Positions 32,844 through 41,305 of a stretch of 64,000 nucleotides of DNA are shown here, one piece after another. Position numbers and translations under genes: made by a program. The notes beneath the pieces were generated by a model that worked only from the letters and a program-made list of their open reading frames with translations, ran no database searches and had not been told where the DNA came from. The first letter of the stretch is position 1. Every line of letters starts with the position of its first letter. This DNA comes from Deltaproteobacteria bacterium (GTDB lineage: Bacteria > Desulfobacterota > Syntrophobacteria > BM002), in contig JAFDGZ010000022.1 in assembly GCA_019309045.1 (NCBI GenBank), positions 1-64,000 of the forward strand, given 5' to 3'.

Positions 32844-33358
32844 GGCTGTGGCGGCTGTGCCATCCTGACTCCCTGGTGCCGGTACTGCTGGTCTGCTTCT
32901 AGTCTTCTCCACCAGACTTCTTGAATTTTCACCAGAAATTACCACAAAATGATTTCGCTCCCAGGGGGCTGCCACTGCTTTGCCGACTGCTGTTCATTCT
33001 GGAAACCGTCCAGGCTCCTCTAGTTTGTTAAATACTTGTGCCTGCGTTTTTGCTCAGCCAGGATAGCAAGTTCAGTTCAAGAGAAGGGCCCCGCCGAGTT
33101 CCATTCTCTAAGAATAATCAACAGCATGACAGGCAACAACCCAGCAGGGCTGTACGCTAGACAGCAGTGTCTTGGTCATTGCTCAGGCCATACTCTGCAG
33201 GCTAGCAGGGGGCTGGAGCATACTCGACCGGCTGACTTGCAAGGATGGCTTGCCCACAACAGGTATACATCAGGAATATTTCTGCAGGGGCTTGGCGCTC
33301 TTTTGCTTTGTAGGTTATGCTTGTCTATATACTTGTCTGATTAGCCAAGGGGGATGAT
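32844..33358. other. 515-base gene-free stretch
   Basis: No ORF with family resemblance, terminator or repeat was found between the second CLC gene and the tandem USP gene. Near the 3' end TTGCTT (33303-33308), a 17-base spacer and TATATA could serve as a weak promoter for the USP gene. An element GGCGCTCTTTTGC at 33294 resembles a sigma-54 promoter, but its spacing is one base short. Confidence 0.4.
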
Positions 33359-34204
33359 ATGAAAGTTCTTGTTGCTGTAGACCAGGATCTCGAGTCTCGG
33401 CTTGCCCTCAGATATGCCTGTCATCTGCTAGAGCACTTCGATGCCAGTGTGGATGCCATCCATGTGAGGAAAGACGTTTCAGAGGTCATCTTGGCAGACT
33501 TTGAGGTGCCCTTCCTGAAAACTGATCGACAGGCCAAGCTAGAAGAAGATACCAGGGAGGTGGAACAGGCTATCAGCGATGCCTGTGAGATCTGTCTGGC
33601 AGGCAAAGTCCCCTGCACTCCCAGGATACTCACGGCAGCCGAGCCCGCAGAGGTCATTATCAAAGAGGCCAGGGCAGGCGATTACGATTTGCTGGTGCTT
33701 GGCTGCCATCGGGTCTCAGCTATCAAAGGGATGCTGCTCGGTCAGGTTCATACTCAGGTGATCAACAGTTGCCAGCGGCCAGTGCTCATCGTCAGAGAGC
33801 TGCGCCATATCAATCGGGTGCTGGTGGCTTATTCGGGCTCCTCCTGCGACGATCAGGCACTGCATTTTATTGCACCGCTGCTGGCCAGGAAAAGGCCGCA
33901 CATCACTGTCATGCATGTGCAGGATACAGAACTTGGTGAAAGCGACGAATTCAGCCAGGCCTGCTTGCGCAAAGGAGAGTCGCTTCTGAAGAACCTGGAA
34001 CATGAGCCAGAGACCAAGTCGGTGGCCGGTGACGTGGTGGATGAAATCATCAGGGAGATTAACCTGGGCAACCATGACCTGGTGGTGGTTGGCGCCCAGG
34101 GACTTGGCAAGACCGGCTACTTGAACATCCTGAGTGACAGGTCTCTGCAGATAATCCGCCGCACTACCAGACCGGTGCTCCTCTACAGACAGAAGAGAGT
34201 CTGA
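33359..34204 (+). CDS. Tandem-domain universal stress protein
   Basis: A 281-residue protein with two USP domains. Domain 1 (1-145) runs from MKVLVAVDQDLESRLALRYA to VLGCHRVSAIKGMLLGQVHTQVINSCQRPVLIV. Domain 2 (150-281) runs from NRVLVAYSGSSCDDQALHF to VVVGAQGLGKTGYLNILSDRSLQIIRRTTRPVLLY. The first domain's GCHRVSAIKGMLLGQV and the second's GAQGLGKTGYLNILSDRS sit where USPs have the G-2x-G-9x-G(S/T) ATP motif, but both are imperfect. Strong AAGGGGGATGAT site before the ATG. Likely a stress or energy-state adaptor; nothing ties it to one partner. Confidence 0.9.
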   Translation: MKVLVAVDQDLESRLALRYACHLLEHFDASVDAIHVRKDVSEVILADFEVPFLKTDRQAKLEEDTREVEQAISDACEICLAGKVPCTPRILTAAEPAEVIIKEARAGDYDLLVLGCHRVSAIKGMLLGQVHTQVINSCQRPVLIVRELRHINRVLVAYSGSSCDDQALHFIAPLLARKRPHITVMHVQDTELGESDEFSQACLRKGESLLKNLEHEPETKSVAGDVVDEIIREINLGNHDLVVVGAQGLGKTGYLNILSDRSLQIIRRTTRPVLLYRQKRV

Positions 34205-34425
34205 AGAGCAGCCGCCTTTCTCCTGCACGCGCCGGGAATAAGAGGTCTTCTCTCGGCTGCCTCCCCGAGCAGGCAGTTTTATCTTGACAGCGAGAGCTGC
34301 GCTTGCTAGGTTAGTTATAACTTTGTTACATTTTGCACTAACTGTGACTTTTTTTGTCATCAATGGCGTCTCTGTATTGGAAAGCTACTGCCACTTACGG
34401 ATAATCTCACAATTGAGGGAAGCTC

Positions 34426-35376
34426 ATGTGTCGTACTGCCAGCAGAATGTTGATGATCAAGGCGCTACTCCTGTACCATTTCATAGCGAGCACTCCTGTG
34501 TGGGCAGCTACCGAGCAGGTCATTCCTACCCCTGAGCACCCCTGGTGGTTCTGGCCCCTGATTCTTCTGGTGTTTTGTTTTGTTCTGGGCATCCTGGCGG
34601 TGCTGGCCGGCGTTGGTGGTGGGGTGCTCTATGTGCCCCTGGTGAGCGGCTTTTTCCCTTTCCACCTGGATTTCGTCCGGGGTACAGGCTTGCTGGTAGC
34701 CCTGGCAGGAGCTCTTGCTGCCGGGCCGGGCCTGCTGCGGCGCAACTTTGCCAATCTGCGGCTGGCGCTGCCAGTGGCCTTGGTTGCCTCTGCTTGTGCC
34801 ATTGCCGGCGCGCTCCTGGGTTTGGCGCTGCCCACCAATATTGTCCAGATGGCTCTGGGGGCGACTATTATTTTCATTGCGGCCCTGCTGACCTTTTCCA
34901 AGAATGTCGAGAAACCCGAGGTCAAGAAACAGGACGGCATTGGCGCGGCCCTGAAAATGGCGGGCGCCTACTTTGACCCCTCCACAGGCGAGACCATAGA
35001 GTGGAAGACGCACCGGACGCTCTCCGGTCTCATACTTTTTATCCTGATTGGTGTTATGGCAGGCATGTTCGGCCTGGGAGCTGGCTGGGCCAATGTGCCA
35101 GTGCTCAATCTCCTTATGGGAGCGCCGCTCAAGGTGGCGGTGGGCACCAGCAAATTTCTTCTTTCTATTACAGATACCTCGGCTGCCTGGATCTACCTGA
35201 ACAAGGGCTGCGTCATACCTCTCATGGCAGTACCCTCCATTGTGGGTCTCATGCTAGGCTCCTTCGTGGGGGTGAGGATCCTGGCGGTGGCCAAACCAAA
35301 GGTCATCCGTTACATTGTGATTGGCGTGCTGCTCTTTGCTGGGGTCAAGGCTTTTATGAAGGGCCTGGGCGTCTAA
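34426..35376 (+). CDS. TauE/SafE-family sulfite/organosulfonate exporter-like protein
   Basis: A 316-residue membrane protein with about eight helices and the family repeats GILAVLAGVGGGVLYVPLVSG and GVMAGMFGLGAGWANVPVLN. A cytosolic insert of about 40 residues (SKNVEKPEVKKQDGIGAALKMAGAYFDPSTG ...) separates the halves, as in the sulfate-reducer version. The N-terminus may be a cleavable leader (LLLYHFIASTPVWAA). ATG 34426 follows GAGGGA. It is paired with a small membrane protein 15 bases downstream. Export of sulfite or a related anion is the family role; the substrate here is not proven. Confidence 0.88.
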   Translation: MCRTASRMLMIKALLLYHFIASTPVWAATEQVIPTPEHPWWFWPLILLVFCFVLGILAVLAGVGGGVLYVPLVSGFFPFHLDFVRGTGLLVALAGALAAGPGLLRRNFANLRLALPVALVASACAIAGALLGLALPTNIVQMALGATIIFIAALLTFSKNVEKPEVKKQDGIGAALKMAGAYFDPSTGETIEWKTHRTLSGLILFILIGVMAGMFGLGAGWANVPVLNLLMGAPLKVAVGTSKFLLSITDTSAAWIYLNKGCVIPLMAVPSIVGLMLGSFVGVRILAVAKPKVIRYIVIGVLLFAGVKAFMKGLGV

Positions 35377-35391
35377 CCGACGAGGTGAGCA

Positions 35392-35811
35392 ATGACTGAA
35401 AAGATACCGAAGGCGTCACCGGAGCAAATAACCTATGCCAACCTGCTCTTTTATGGCTCGTGGACTGCCATAGCTATTTTGCTGATCACCTACCTGATAT
35501 ACGTCAGTGGCATGGTCTCAACATACGTTTCCATGCATGATCTGGCATATTACTGGACGAAGCCCGTGCACGAGTACGTGCAGGAGGCCAATATTCCCCT
35601 GGGCTGGGGCTGGGTCACCCTGCTGGGCAAGGGCGATTTTCTCAACTTTATTGGCATCGTGCTCCTGGCGGGCATGACCATAGTCTGTTTTCTCACTCTG
35701 CTGCCTACCTATATCAAGCAGAAGGACACTCCTTTTGTCATCATTGTTACGCTGGAGGTGCTGGTGCTCTGCCTGGGCGCCTCTGGTCTTCTCGGGGCGG
35801 GCGGCCACTAG
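35392..35811 (+). CDS. Small membrane partner of the TauE/SafE protein
   Basis: A 139-residue protein with three hydrophobic segments (LLFYGSWTAIAILLITYLIYV; FLNFIGIVLLAGMTIVCFLTLL; FVIIVTLEVLVLCLGASGLLG) and an amphipathic loop with LAYYWTKPVHEYV. Position and topology fit the DUF1634-type proteins that accompany TauE/SafE genes, but I could not confirm the family from motifs. It is almost certainly cotranscribed with the exporter (15-base gap, GAGGTGAGCA site). Confidence 0.75.
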   Translation: MTEKIPKASPEQITYANLLFYGSWTAIAILLITYLIYVSGMVSTYVSMHDLAYYWTKPVHEYVQEANIPLGWGWVTLLGKGDFLNFIGIVLLAGMTIVCFLTLLPTYIKQKDTPFVIIVTLEVLVLCLGASGLLGAGGH

Positions 35812-35883
35812 CCCGGCTGCAGTGTCGCCAGCAATGGCGCTCAGCCTCTCCCTTCTCACAGTAGGCTGCTGCGGGCACCACTG

Positions 35884-37236
35884 TCAGTTGTGCCGGGCAG
35901 CTTTGCCAGCCAGCCTCTGCTTCTGGTGCTGGGCCGCCTGATACATGAAGGTGCGGATTATTGCCTCTCTGTTGGGTTGAAAAGTACCGTCGTAGGCAGA
36001 ATCTATGTAAGGGATCTGCAGGCGGTCCAGCAGGGGCTTCAAGATCGCCGAACACATGGTGCTCGGCATGCAGGTGAAGGGAAAGACGTTTACGATGCCG
36101 TCAAAGCCCGCCAGGCAGTATTCCAAGGCGCCGCCGATGCTCAAACCAGCCTCAGTTCCCACCTGGAAAGAGTAGAGTCGATCGTTGTCCAGCTGCCGTT
36201 CCAGAGGACCTATCTTGTGGTCCGCATGGATATGAAGATGCTTCATGACTGTGCGGTATACCTGGGTCTGCCGCAGGTACTGGTAGGTGAGCTCGGCCCG
36301 GTTGCGCAGCCACCGTTTCACGTGCTTTCTGCAGGCTGCCATATCCCGTTGTCTGATTGCCAGGCTGAGGTCTCGGGCTGCTTTTTGCATCCTGTCATAA
36401 GATATGTAATTTACCCATTCAGCAATGGAGGCATTGACCACCTCCCCCCCATGTTGTTCCAGGAGCTTGATGATGTCCTGGTTGGAGGCTCTGTGACTGC
36501 GCAGATAAATTTCTCCTACCATGCCGATCAATGGTCTGGGAGGCAGAGTCGTGTCGATGAGCAGCGCTGCCCTGCGGGCTACTGCCTCGAGATCTGCCAG
36601 AATAGCGCTGAAATTCTTGCTGCGGCCGTGAATTTCCAGGCTGTCAGCCATGGTGCGCAGAGCCTCTTCGAAGAATTCTTCCGCCACACCCGGCTCCCTC
36701 TCATATGGCCGCATGTGCCAGAGAGATCGATCCAGAACGTCGCCGATCACAATGGCCACGTAGGCGCTCCTGCGAAAATTCGCTCTCAACGGTTGGGGGA
36801 GCAAGCCGCCGAGGGCATAGGAGTCTTTGCTGGTGATGGAGGCGATGCGAGTGTTGCTGAAGCCGTCTAGAGAGTCCAGGATGATGCGGTGCAGCTTGTT
36901 GTACATGCCAAAACGGCAGGGCCCGCCGGCCTCAGCCATAAAATACAGGTAGTTTTCCGCTCTGAAGCGTTCTCCAAGTCTTTGCCGTTCTTTTTCCAGA
37001 TAATAGAGCACATCGCCAAGAGTTACCTGGCAGGGAAAGCACTCCTTGCCAGAGGTGAACTTCTTGCCCAGGTCCAATCCTTTGTAGGTCTCCATTACCC
37101 GGGCATCAATGCCGAAACTCCTCAGGGTGGCGGCAAGGAGAACGCTGCCCGCCCTGTTCATTTCTGGGAGAAGCAGTCGCTTGCCGATCAAGCTGAACTT
37201 TCCCACGTTCTTTTTCAAGGATTCGAACTCGGTCAT
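35884..37236 (-). CDS. Acyl-CoA dehydratase activase-associated protein (COG3580/3581-like)
   Basis: A 450-residue protein related to the 2-hydroxyacyl-CoA dehydratase D-component-like part of large activase proteins. Cysteine motifs that could hold an Fe-S cluster include GKECFPCQVTLG, GGPCRFGMY and FPFTCMPSTMCS. In many anaerobes this is the C-terminal third of a single polypeptide of about 1,400 residues; here it is a separate gene after the activase. ATG 37236 fits the family start, although the frame stays open to a TTG at 37293. The enzyme it serves is not in the window. Confidence 0.82.
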   Translation of the reverse strand: MTEFESLKKNVGKFSLIGKRLLLPEMNRAGSVLLAATLRSFGIDARVMETYKGLDLGKKFTSGKECFPCQVTLGDVLYYLEKERQRLGERFRAENYLYFMAEAGGPCRFGMYNKLHRIILDSLDGFSNTRIASITSKDSYALGGLLPQPLRANFRRSAYVAIVIGDVLDRSLWHMRPYEREPGVAEEFFEEALRTMADSLEIHGRSKNFSAILADLEAVARRAALLIDTTLPPRPLIGMVGEIYLRSHRASNQDIIKLLEQHGGEVVNASIAEWVNYISYDRMQKAARDLSLAIRQRDMAACRKHVKRWLRNRAELTYQYLRQTQVYRTVMKHLHIHADHKIGPLERQLDNDRLYSFQVGTEAGLSIGGALEYCLAGFDGIVNVFPFTCMPSTMCSAILKPLLDRLQIPYIDSAYDGTFQPNREAIIRTFMYQAAQHQKQRLAGKAARHN

Positions 37237-37329
37237 GATCTCTATCCAGGATTCGCTTTGCTCAAACAGTGTATGAATTGGGGCCCCAGCCAAGTCAGTG
37301 TCGCTCTAATTGTCAGCGTGGCTGTGGGT

Positions 37330-40300
37330 TCACGATGCTCTACACTTGCTCTCCTTCAAGCTGTCGAGGACCTGCCGGTGTTCGTTCTGGATGACGTTCT
37401 TGAATGCCTCCAGACGGGTGACCATGCCGGCAACCGCGCTGTGTTCATCCAGTTCGAGAATCAGATACGGTTTTGCTCCCATGACGTGGCGGTAAAAGTG
37501 CTCCAAGAATGAGTCAGCACCGCAGCTGAAATTGGTGAGATGTATACCATAGCCGCAAGCACTGTCTTTGATCAGCTTTGCCGTGCGGAGGATCTGCGCG
37601 CCGAGCCCCCAGTACATGTCCGGAAAGTCTGTGAGCGCGGTGTTGCTGGTATCGAGAAAGTCTTGCGGGATGGCCTTGATGCCGAGCCTGGCTAGATTGT
37701 GGCCAAGGCGCAAGTTGAGTCGCTCGTCATATAAGTTGTAAGGACGGCCGCTCACCACCACCCAAGGATCTTCAGGTTGGAGCGCGGAGAAGAAATCCCG
37801 CCCCAGGGTGACCAGAGCGCTCTGGAAGGCTGTCTGGATCTCCCAGGCCTCGCGAAAGGCGCGATCCACCTGAAGCTTGCTCACCGCCAGAGTCTTGTTC
37901 AAGCTGCGATAGAGGTCCAGGATTACGCTTTCCAGAGGATCATTCAAGTACAGTATGGGGGAGAGCAGCCTGTCAGCGGCAATGTCCAGGGCAGCAGTGA
38001 CCATGTATTGACTGCCTTGCACCAGGGGACAGAAGAAGCCGGTTTCCCCAGACTGGGCCACCGGCATGTTGATAAGGGTGGGAAGAAAAAGGTAGCGCGT
38101 TTTGGCTAACAGGGCTCGCACATGGCCGTGGAAGACCTTGATGGGATAACAGGTCTCGGCTGTCATTGCCTCGATTCCTGCCAGGCCTATGTGTTCATTG
38201 GTCCTGGGCGACAGAATCGTGCTGTAGCCGAGCTTTTGCCAGAAGTGGCTCCAGAGGACGCTGTAGTGCAGAAAGTGAAGCGCCCGCGGCATGCCCACAG
38301 TGGGTTTGCCGTCCAGGATTTCCAGGCGTTTTCCCCTTGCGGCTCCACCTGCCTCCAGTTCAGCCAGGTCTTCAGTCGAGGATGCCAGGTAGTCCAGGAA
38401 CAACCGTTCACGTTCAGAGAACCAGTTCTTTTCAGTCTCCTTTTTCTCCCTGGTCAATTCGTAGCGTCCGCACTCGCCTCCCCAGATGCTCTTTCGGCCG
38501 CCGAAATTGTAGATTTTCAGCTTGCACTCGTTGTGGCACTTCTTGTCGGCCCGGCAGATTGTTTCCCTGAAGGAGATCGAGCCTGAAGTGAGAACCTGCA
38601 GTCCGGGGAATCTGCTCACCCTGCCGAGGATCGACAGCTGCTCCATTACGGCCAGGGCAGCGCCGTGGGCCCCGAGGACTTCACGGTGTTCAGGCATGAT
38701 GATTTCCTGATGGAGCACATTCTCGAAGGCTGCCACGATTCCTTTATTCAGTGAGGGACCGCCCAGAAACATTACCCGAGCGCCGATGCGCCGCTTGCCC
38801 ACCACTCGATTCAAGTAGTTATAGACAATTGCGTAGCAGAGGCCGGCAATGAGATCCTCAAGACTGGCCCCCTTCTGGGCATAGGAAACCAGATCAGACT
38901 CCATGAATACGGTGCACCGTTCGGCAAGGTGAATAGGATTGCGGGATGAGAGAGCTATCTCCTGGAATTCTTTCACAATATTGATGCCAAGTTTGTTGGA
39001 CAATTCGTGCAGGAAGCTGCCGGTTCCGGCAGCACAGACTTTGTTCATGTCAAAGTCAAGAGGATTGCCGTTCTGAATCCAGATGTATTTGGAGTCCTGG
39101 CCGCCGATTTCGAAGACCGTGTCCACCAGGGGATCCCAGTGCACTGCGGCGCGCGCGTGCGCCGTGATTTCATCGATGATGAGATCGGCATTGACAAAAT
39201 CGCCCACCACATGCCGGCCAGAACCTGTGGTGGCCGTACCCAGGAATTCCAGACTGTCGCCAAACTCCTCCTGTATCCCAGCGAGCAGTCTCTGAGCCAC
39301 CTCGATTGGTTTCCCCTGCGTCTGGACGTACTGCTTGTGGATTATATTGCTGTTAACATCCATCAACACTGTCTTGGTGGTGGTGGAGCCGATATCTATG
39401 CCGAGATAAACCTGGAGCTTGGTCCGAGGCGGCTGGGTCCGTCTGGGGATTACCACATTGTCCGTAAAGGTTGTGCGTTGCAGCCGCAGCACGGGCGCTC
39501 TGGGAAAGCTGGCGCTTGCTTCACCCACCATTTCTTTGAGCATCTCGAGGTCGATTGGCCTGTCTTGCTCTTGCTGCTGAGCGAAGATGGCTGCTCCCAG
39601 AGCACCGATGGAAGTGTGGTGTGGGGGAACTATGAGCTCTGGAAAATACTTGCGGAAGGCTTCAACCTGAAGCTTGTTGCTGGCAACCCCGCCAATAAAG
39701 ACCACGGGGTCCTCGAGCTGGTGGTTGGCAACGATGGTGCTGACATAGTTGGCCGCATTGCCCTGATGGAGGCCGGCAATGATATTGGCCAGCGACTCGC
39801 CCTTGTTTTGTAGATGGATCATGTCCGACTTGGTAAAGACGGTGCAGCGGCAAGCTACCGGCGCCGGGCTGCTGCTCTGCTGCCCGAGATTGATAAAGTC
39901 GTCGAGGATTTTTTCGATGTGCTCCGCGGAGAAGTTCACTTCCTCTTGATAAAATGAAGAGGAGAGGCGCTCGGCCTGCTGGTCGATAAATGAGCCGGTG
40001 CCAGCGGCGCAGGGGCCATTCATGGCAAATGATTTCAGGTACCATTGACCGTCTGCATGGGACAGCTGGTACAGAGCTGCATCCTGGCCCCCCATGCTGA
40101 TAATGCTGGCTGCCTCCGGTACCAGCCGCAGCACTCCCAGGACCTGGGTTATGGATTCGTACTCGTAAACCGCCCCGAGCCGCTCGGCAATAATTTTGCC
40201 ATGGTTGCCGGTAAAAGCGACCCTGTCGATGCGCTCGGGCGGGAAGCGATCATAGAGCGCGGTAAAAACCTCGAGAGTCTGGGGTACGAACCTGCCAAAA

Positions 40301-40398
40301 TGTCTGTGATAGGGAAATTCATAGATGATGTTCTGTTGATCATCTAGAACAACACAATTTATACTCACGGAACCGATATCCACTCCCACCGTATACAT
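37330..40398 (-). CDS. CoA-substrate-specific enzyme activase with two BadF/BcrAD ATPase domains
   Basis: A 1,022-residue protein with two ASKHA ATPase domains. Domain 1 begins VGVDIGSVSINCVV and has GPCAAGTGSFID; domain 2 begins LGIDIGSTTTKTVL and has VCAAGTGSFLHEL. Each CAAGTGSF cysteine would bind a bridging [4Fe-4S] cluster. A DUF2229-type region follows (VGMPRALHFLHYSVLW, DTSNTALTDFPDMYWGLGAQ). Such activases inject an electron, with ATP hydrolysis, into 2-hydroxyacyl-CoA dehydratases or benzoyl-CoA-type reductases. GTG 40404 is an alternative start. A strong promoter lies 170 bases upstream. Confidence 0.92.
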   Translation of the reverse strand: MYTVGVDIGSVSINCVVLDDQQNIIYEFPYHRHFGRFVPQTLEVFTALYDRFPPERIDRVAFTGNHGKIIAERLGAVYEYESITQVLGVLRLVPEAASIISMGGQDAALYQLSHADGQWYLKSFAMNGPCAAGTGSFIDQQAERLSSSFYQEEVNFSAEHIEKILDDFINLGQQSSSPAPVACRCTVFTKSDMIHLQNKGESLANIIAGLHQGNAANYVSTIVANHQLEDPVVFIGGVASNKLQVEAFRKYFPELIVPPHHTSIGALGAAIFAQQQEQDRPIDLEMLKEMVGEASASFPRAPVLRLQRTTFTDNVVIPRRTQPPRTKLQVYLGIDIGSTTTKTVLMDVNSNIIHKQYVQTQGKPIEVAQRLLAGIQEEFGDSLEFLGTATTGSGRHVVGDFVNADLIIDEITAHARAAVHWDPLVDTVFEIGGQDSKYIWIQNGNPLDFDMNKVCAAGTGSFLHELSNKLGINIVKEFQEIALSSRNPIHLAERCTVFMESDLVSYAQKGASLEDLIAGLCYAIVYNYLNRVVGKRRIGARVMFLGGPSLNKGIVAAFENVLHQEIIMPEHREVLGAHGAALAVMEQLSILGRVSRFPGLQVLTSGSISFRETICRADKKCHNECKLKIYNFGGRKSIWGGECGRYELTREKKETEKNWFSERERLFLDYLASSTEDLAELEAGGAARGKRLEILDGKPTVGMPRALHFLHYSVLWSHFWQKLGYSTILSPRTNEHIGLAGIEAMTAETCYPIKVFHGHVRALLAKTRYLFLPTLINMPVAQSGETGFFCPLVQGSQYMVTAALDIAADRLLSPILYLNDPLESVILDLYRSLNKTLAVSKLQVDRAFREAWEIQTAFQSALVTLGRDFFSALQPEDPWVVVSGRPYNLYDERLNLRLGHNLARLGIKAIPQDFLDTSNTALTDFPDMYWGLGAQILRTAKLIKDSACGYGIHLTNFSCGADSFLEHFYRHVMGAKPYLILELDEHSAVAGMVTRLEAFKNVIQNEHRQVLDSLKESKCRAS

Positions 40399-40563
40399 GA
40401 GCACCTCAGTTTCACCTTCTTGGCGTGCCTGCAGTTCATCAAGGAGAACCTTCCCTCAACCTTTACTTTACTAGTGAAACAGTTCCTGCTCGCTGGCAAG
40501 CAGCTGATGACAATCTTCGACAATGCCAGTGTATGAAAATGGTCGGCTACAATGTATAGTTGA

Positions 40564-40592
40564 ATTATAAAGGCGTGTAATCTTCGGGTCAA
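40564..40592 (-). promoter_or_regulatory. Strong sigma-70 promoter of the activase genes
   Basis: On the minus strand TTGACC (40592-40587), a 17-base spacer and a perfect TATAAT (40569-40564). Start near 40556 leaves a leader of about 158 bases before ATG 40398. The leader has a short stem (CTGCT/AGCAG) but no recognised riboswitch. Confidence 0.7.
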
Positions 40593-40674
40593 GCCAAAGA
40601 AACGTACAAAAAACAGCTATTTCTTGTTCGCCAGAGCTGGGTGGCAGGCTTTGCAGAAGGCAACACTGGGTCTT

Positions 40675-41109
40675 TCAAGTGGTCTCCAGAAGGGGCTCTT
40701 CGCCACAGTTGTGCTTCATCAGCTGCTGCTTTTTGGTCAGGAAGACCTCGCACTCGGGGCACTCCATCCCTTTCTTGGCACATGCTTTTGGTTTCAATTC
40801 CCAACACGGCACAGGAAAGTCCAGTACTGCCGGGCAGTTCTTCCTTTCCTCTTCGGAGCAGCGCCTGATTTCCCAGCAGCTGGCAAGAGTGAGCAGTTTC
40901 TTGATCCCAGCTATGTTGAGGCCGTCCTCGTGAATGAGCTTGCGCAGACATTTGAGCCACTGCACGTCATTGTTGGAGTAGTAGCGCTTGCCGCTGCGGC
41001 GTGCTGGTTTGATCAGGCCTTCCCGTTCATAAATCCTCAAGGTCCTGGGATGAATGTGCAGCAGTTCTGCCACGATGCCAATGGGGTACAGTGCCTTGTA
41101 GTTGTCCAT
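40675..41109 (-). CDS. MerR-family regulator with cysteine-rich (two-CW-like) C-terminus
   Basis: A 144-residue regulator. The N-terminal winged helix is YPIGIVAELLHIHPRTLRIYEREGLIKPARR. The C-terminal half has two Cys-Trp elements (CWEI and CWEL) and more cysteines (RRCSEEERKNCP, KACAKKGMECPECEVF), nine in all, which looks like a metal- or Fe-S-binding two-CW domain known from deltaproteobacteria. This suggests redox or metal sensing. ATG 41109 follows AGGGTAAAAAG. It is divergent from ilvD, with overlapping promoters, and upstream of the activase genes on the same strand. Confidence 0.88.
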   Translation of the reverse strand: MDNYKALYPIGIVAELLHIHPRTLRIYEREGLIKPARRSGKRYYSNNDVQWLKCLRKLIHEDGLNIAGIKKLLTLASCWEIRRCSEEERKNCPAVLDFPVPCWELKPKACAKKGMECPECEVFLTKKQQLMKHNCGEEPLLETT

Positions 41110-41164
41110 CTTTTTACCCTGCTCGCAACATTGCGAAACTGAGATATAATTAACAATGATAATT

Positions 41165-41192
41165 ACACTTATCACTAGTCATTGTCAAGTGT
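41165..41192. promoter_or_regulatory. Candidate MerR operator
   Basis: ACACTT (41165-41170) and AAGTGT (41187-41192) form an inverted repeat with a 16-base spacer. It overlaps the minus-strand -35 TTGACA (41188-41183) of the merR gene and the plus-strand -35 TTGTCA (41182-41187) that pairs with TAATAA (41206-41211) for ilvD. A protein bound here would touch both promoters. The operator role is inferred from position. Confidence 0.5.
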
Positions 41193-41305
41193 TATTTACC
41201 CTTGATAATAAGGGGGTTTTGTTCTAGATTGACTGCATATTGTCAGACTTCGCTCTTGCTAGAAGAGGCTGACTTTGGAGACTTTCGCTCAGGGGAGGCA
41301 CAGCC

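Noticed and set aside
33294-33306. Sigma-54-like sequence GGCGCTCTTTTGC upstream of the tandem USP
   Set aside because: GG and GC are separated by nine bases instead of ten, and no enhancer-like symmetry was found upstream.
33036-33344. 102-codon frame between the second CLC gene and the USP gene
   Set aside because: Low-complexity, Cys/Leu-rich composition, no ribosome site and no recognisable fold.
40399-40556. Riboswitch in the activase leader
   Set aside because: The leader is long enough, but I could not match any conserved riboswitch core and see only one short stem.
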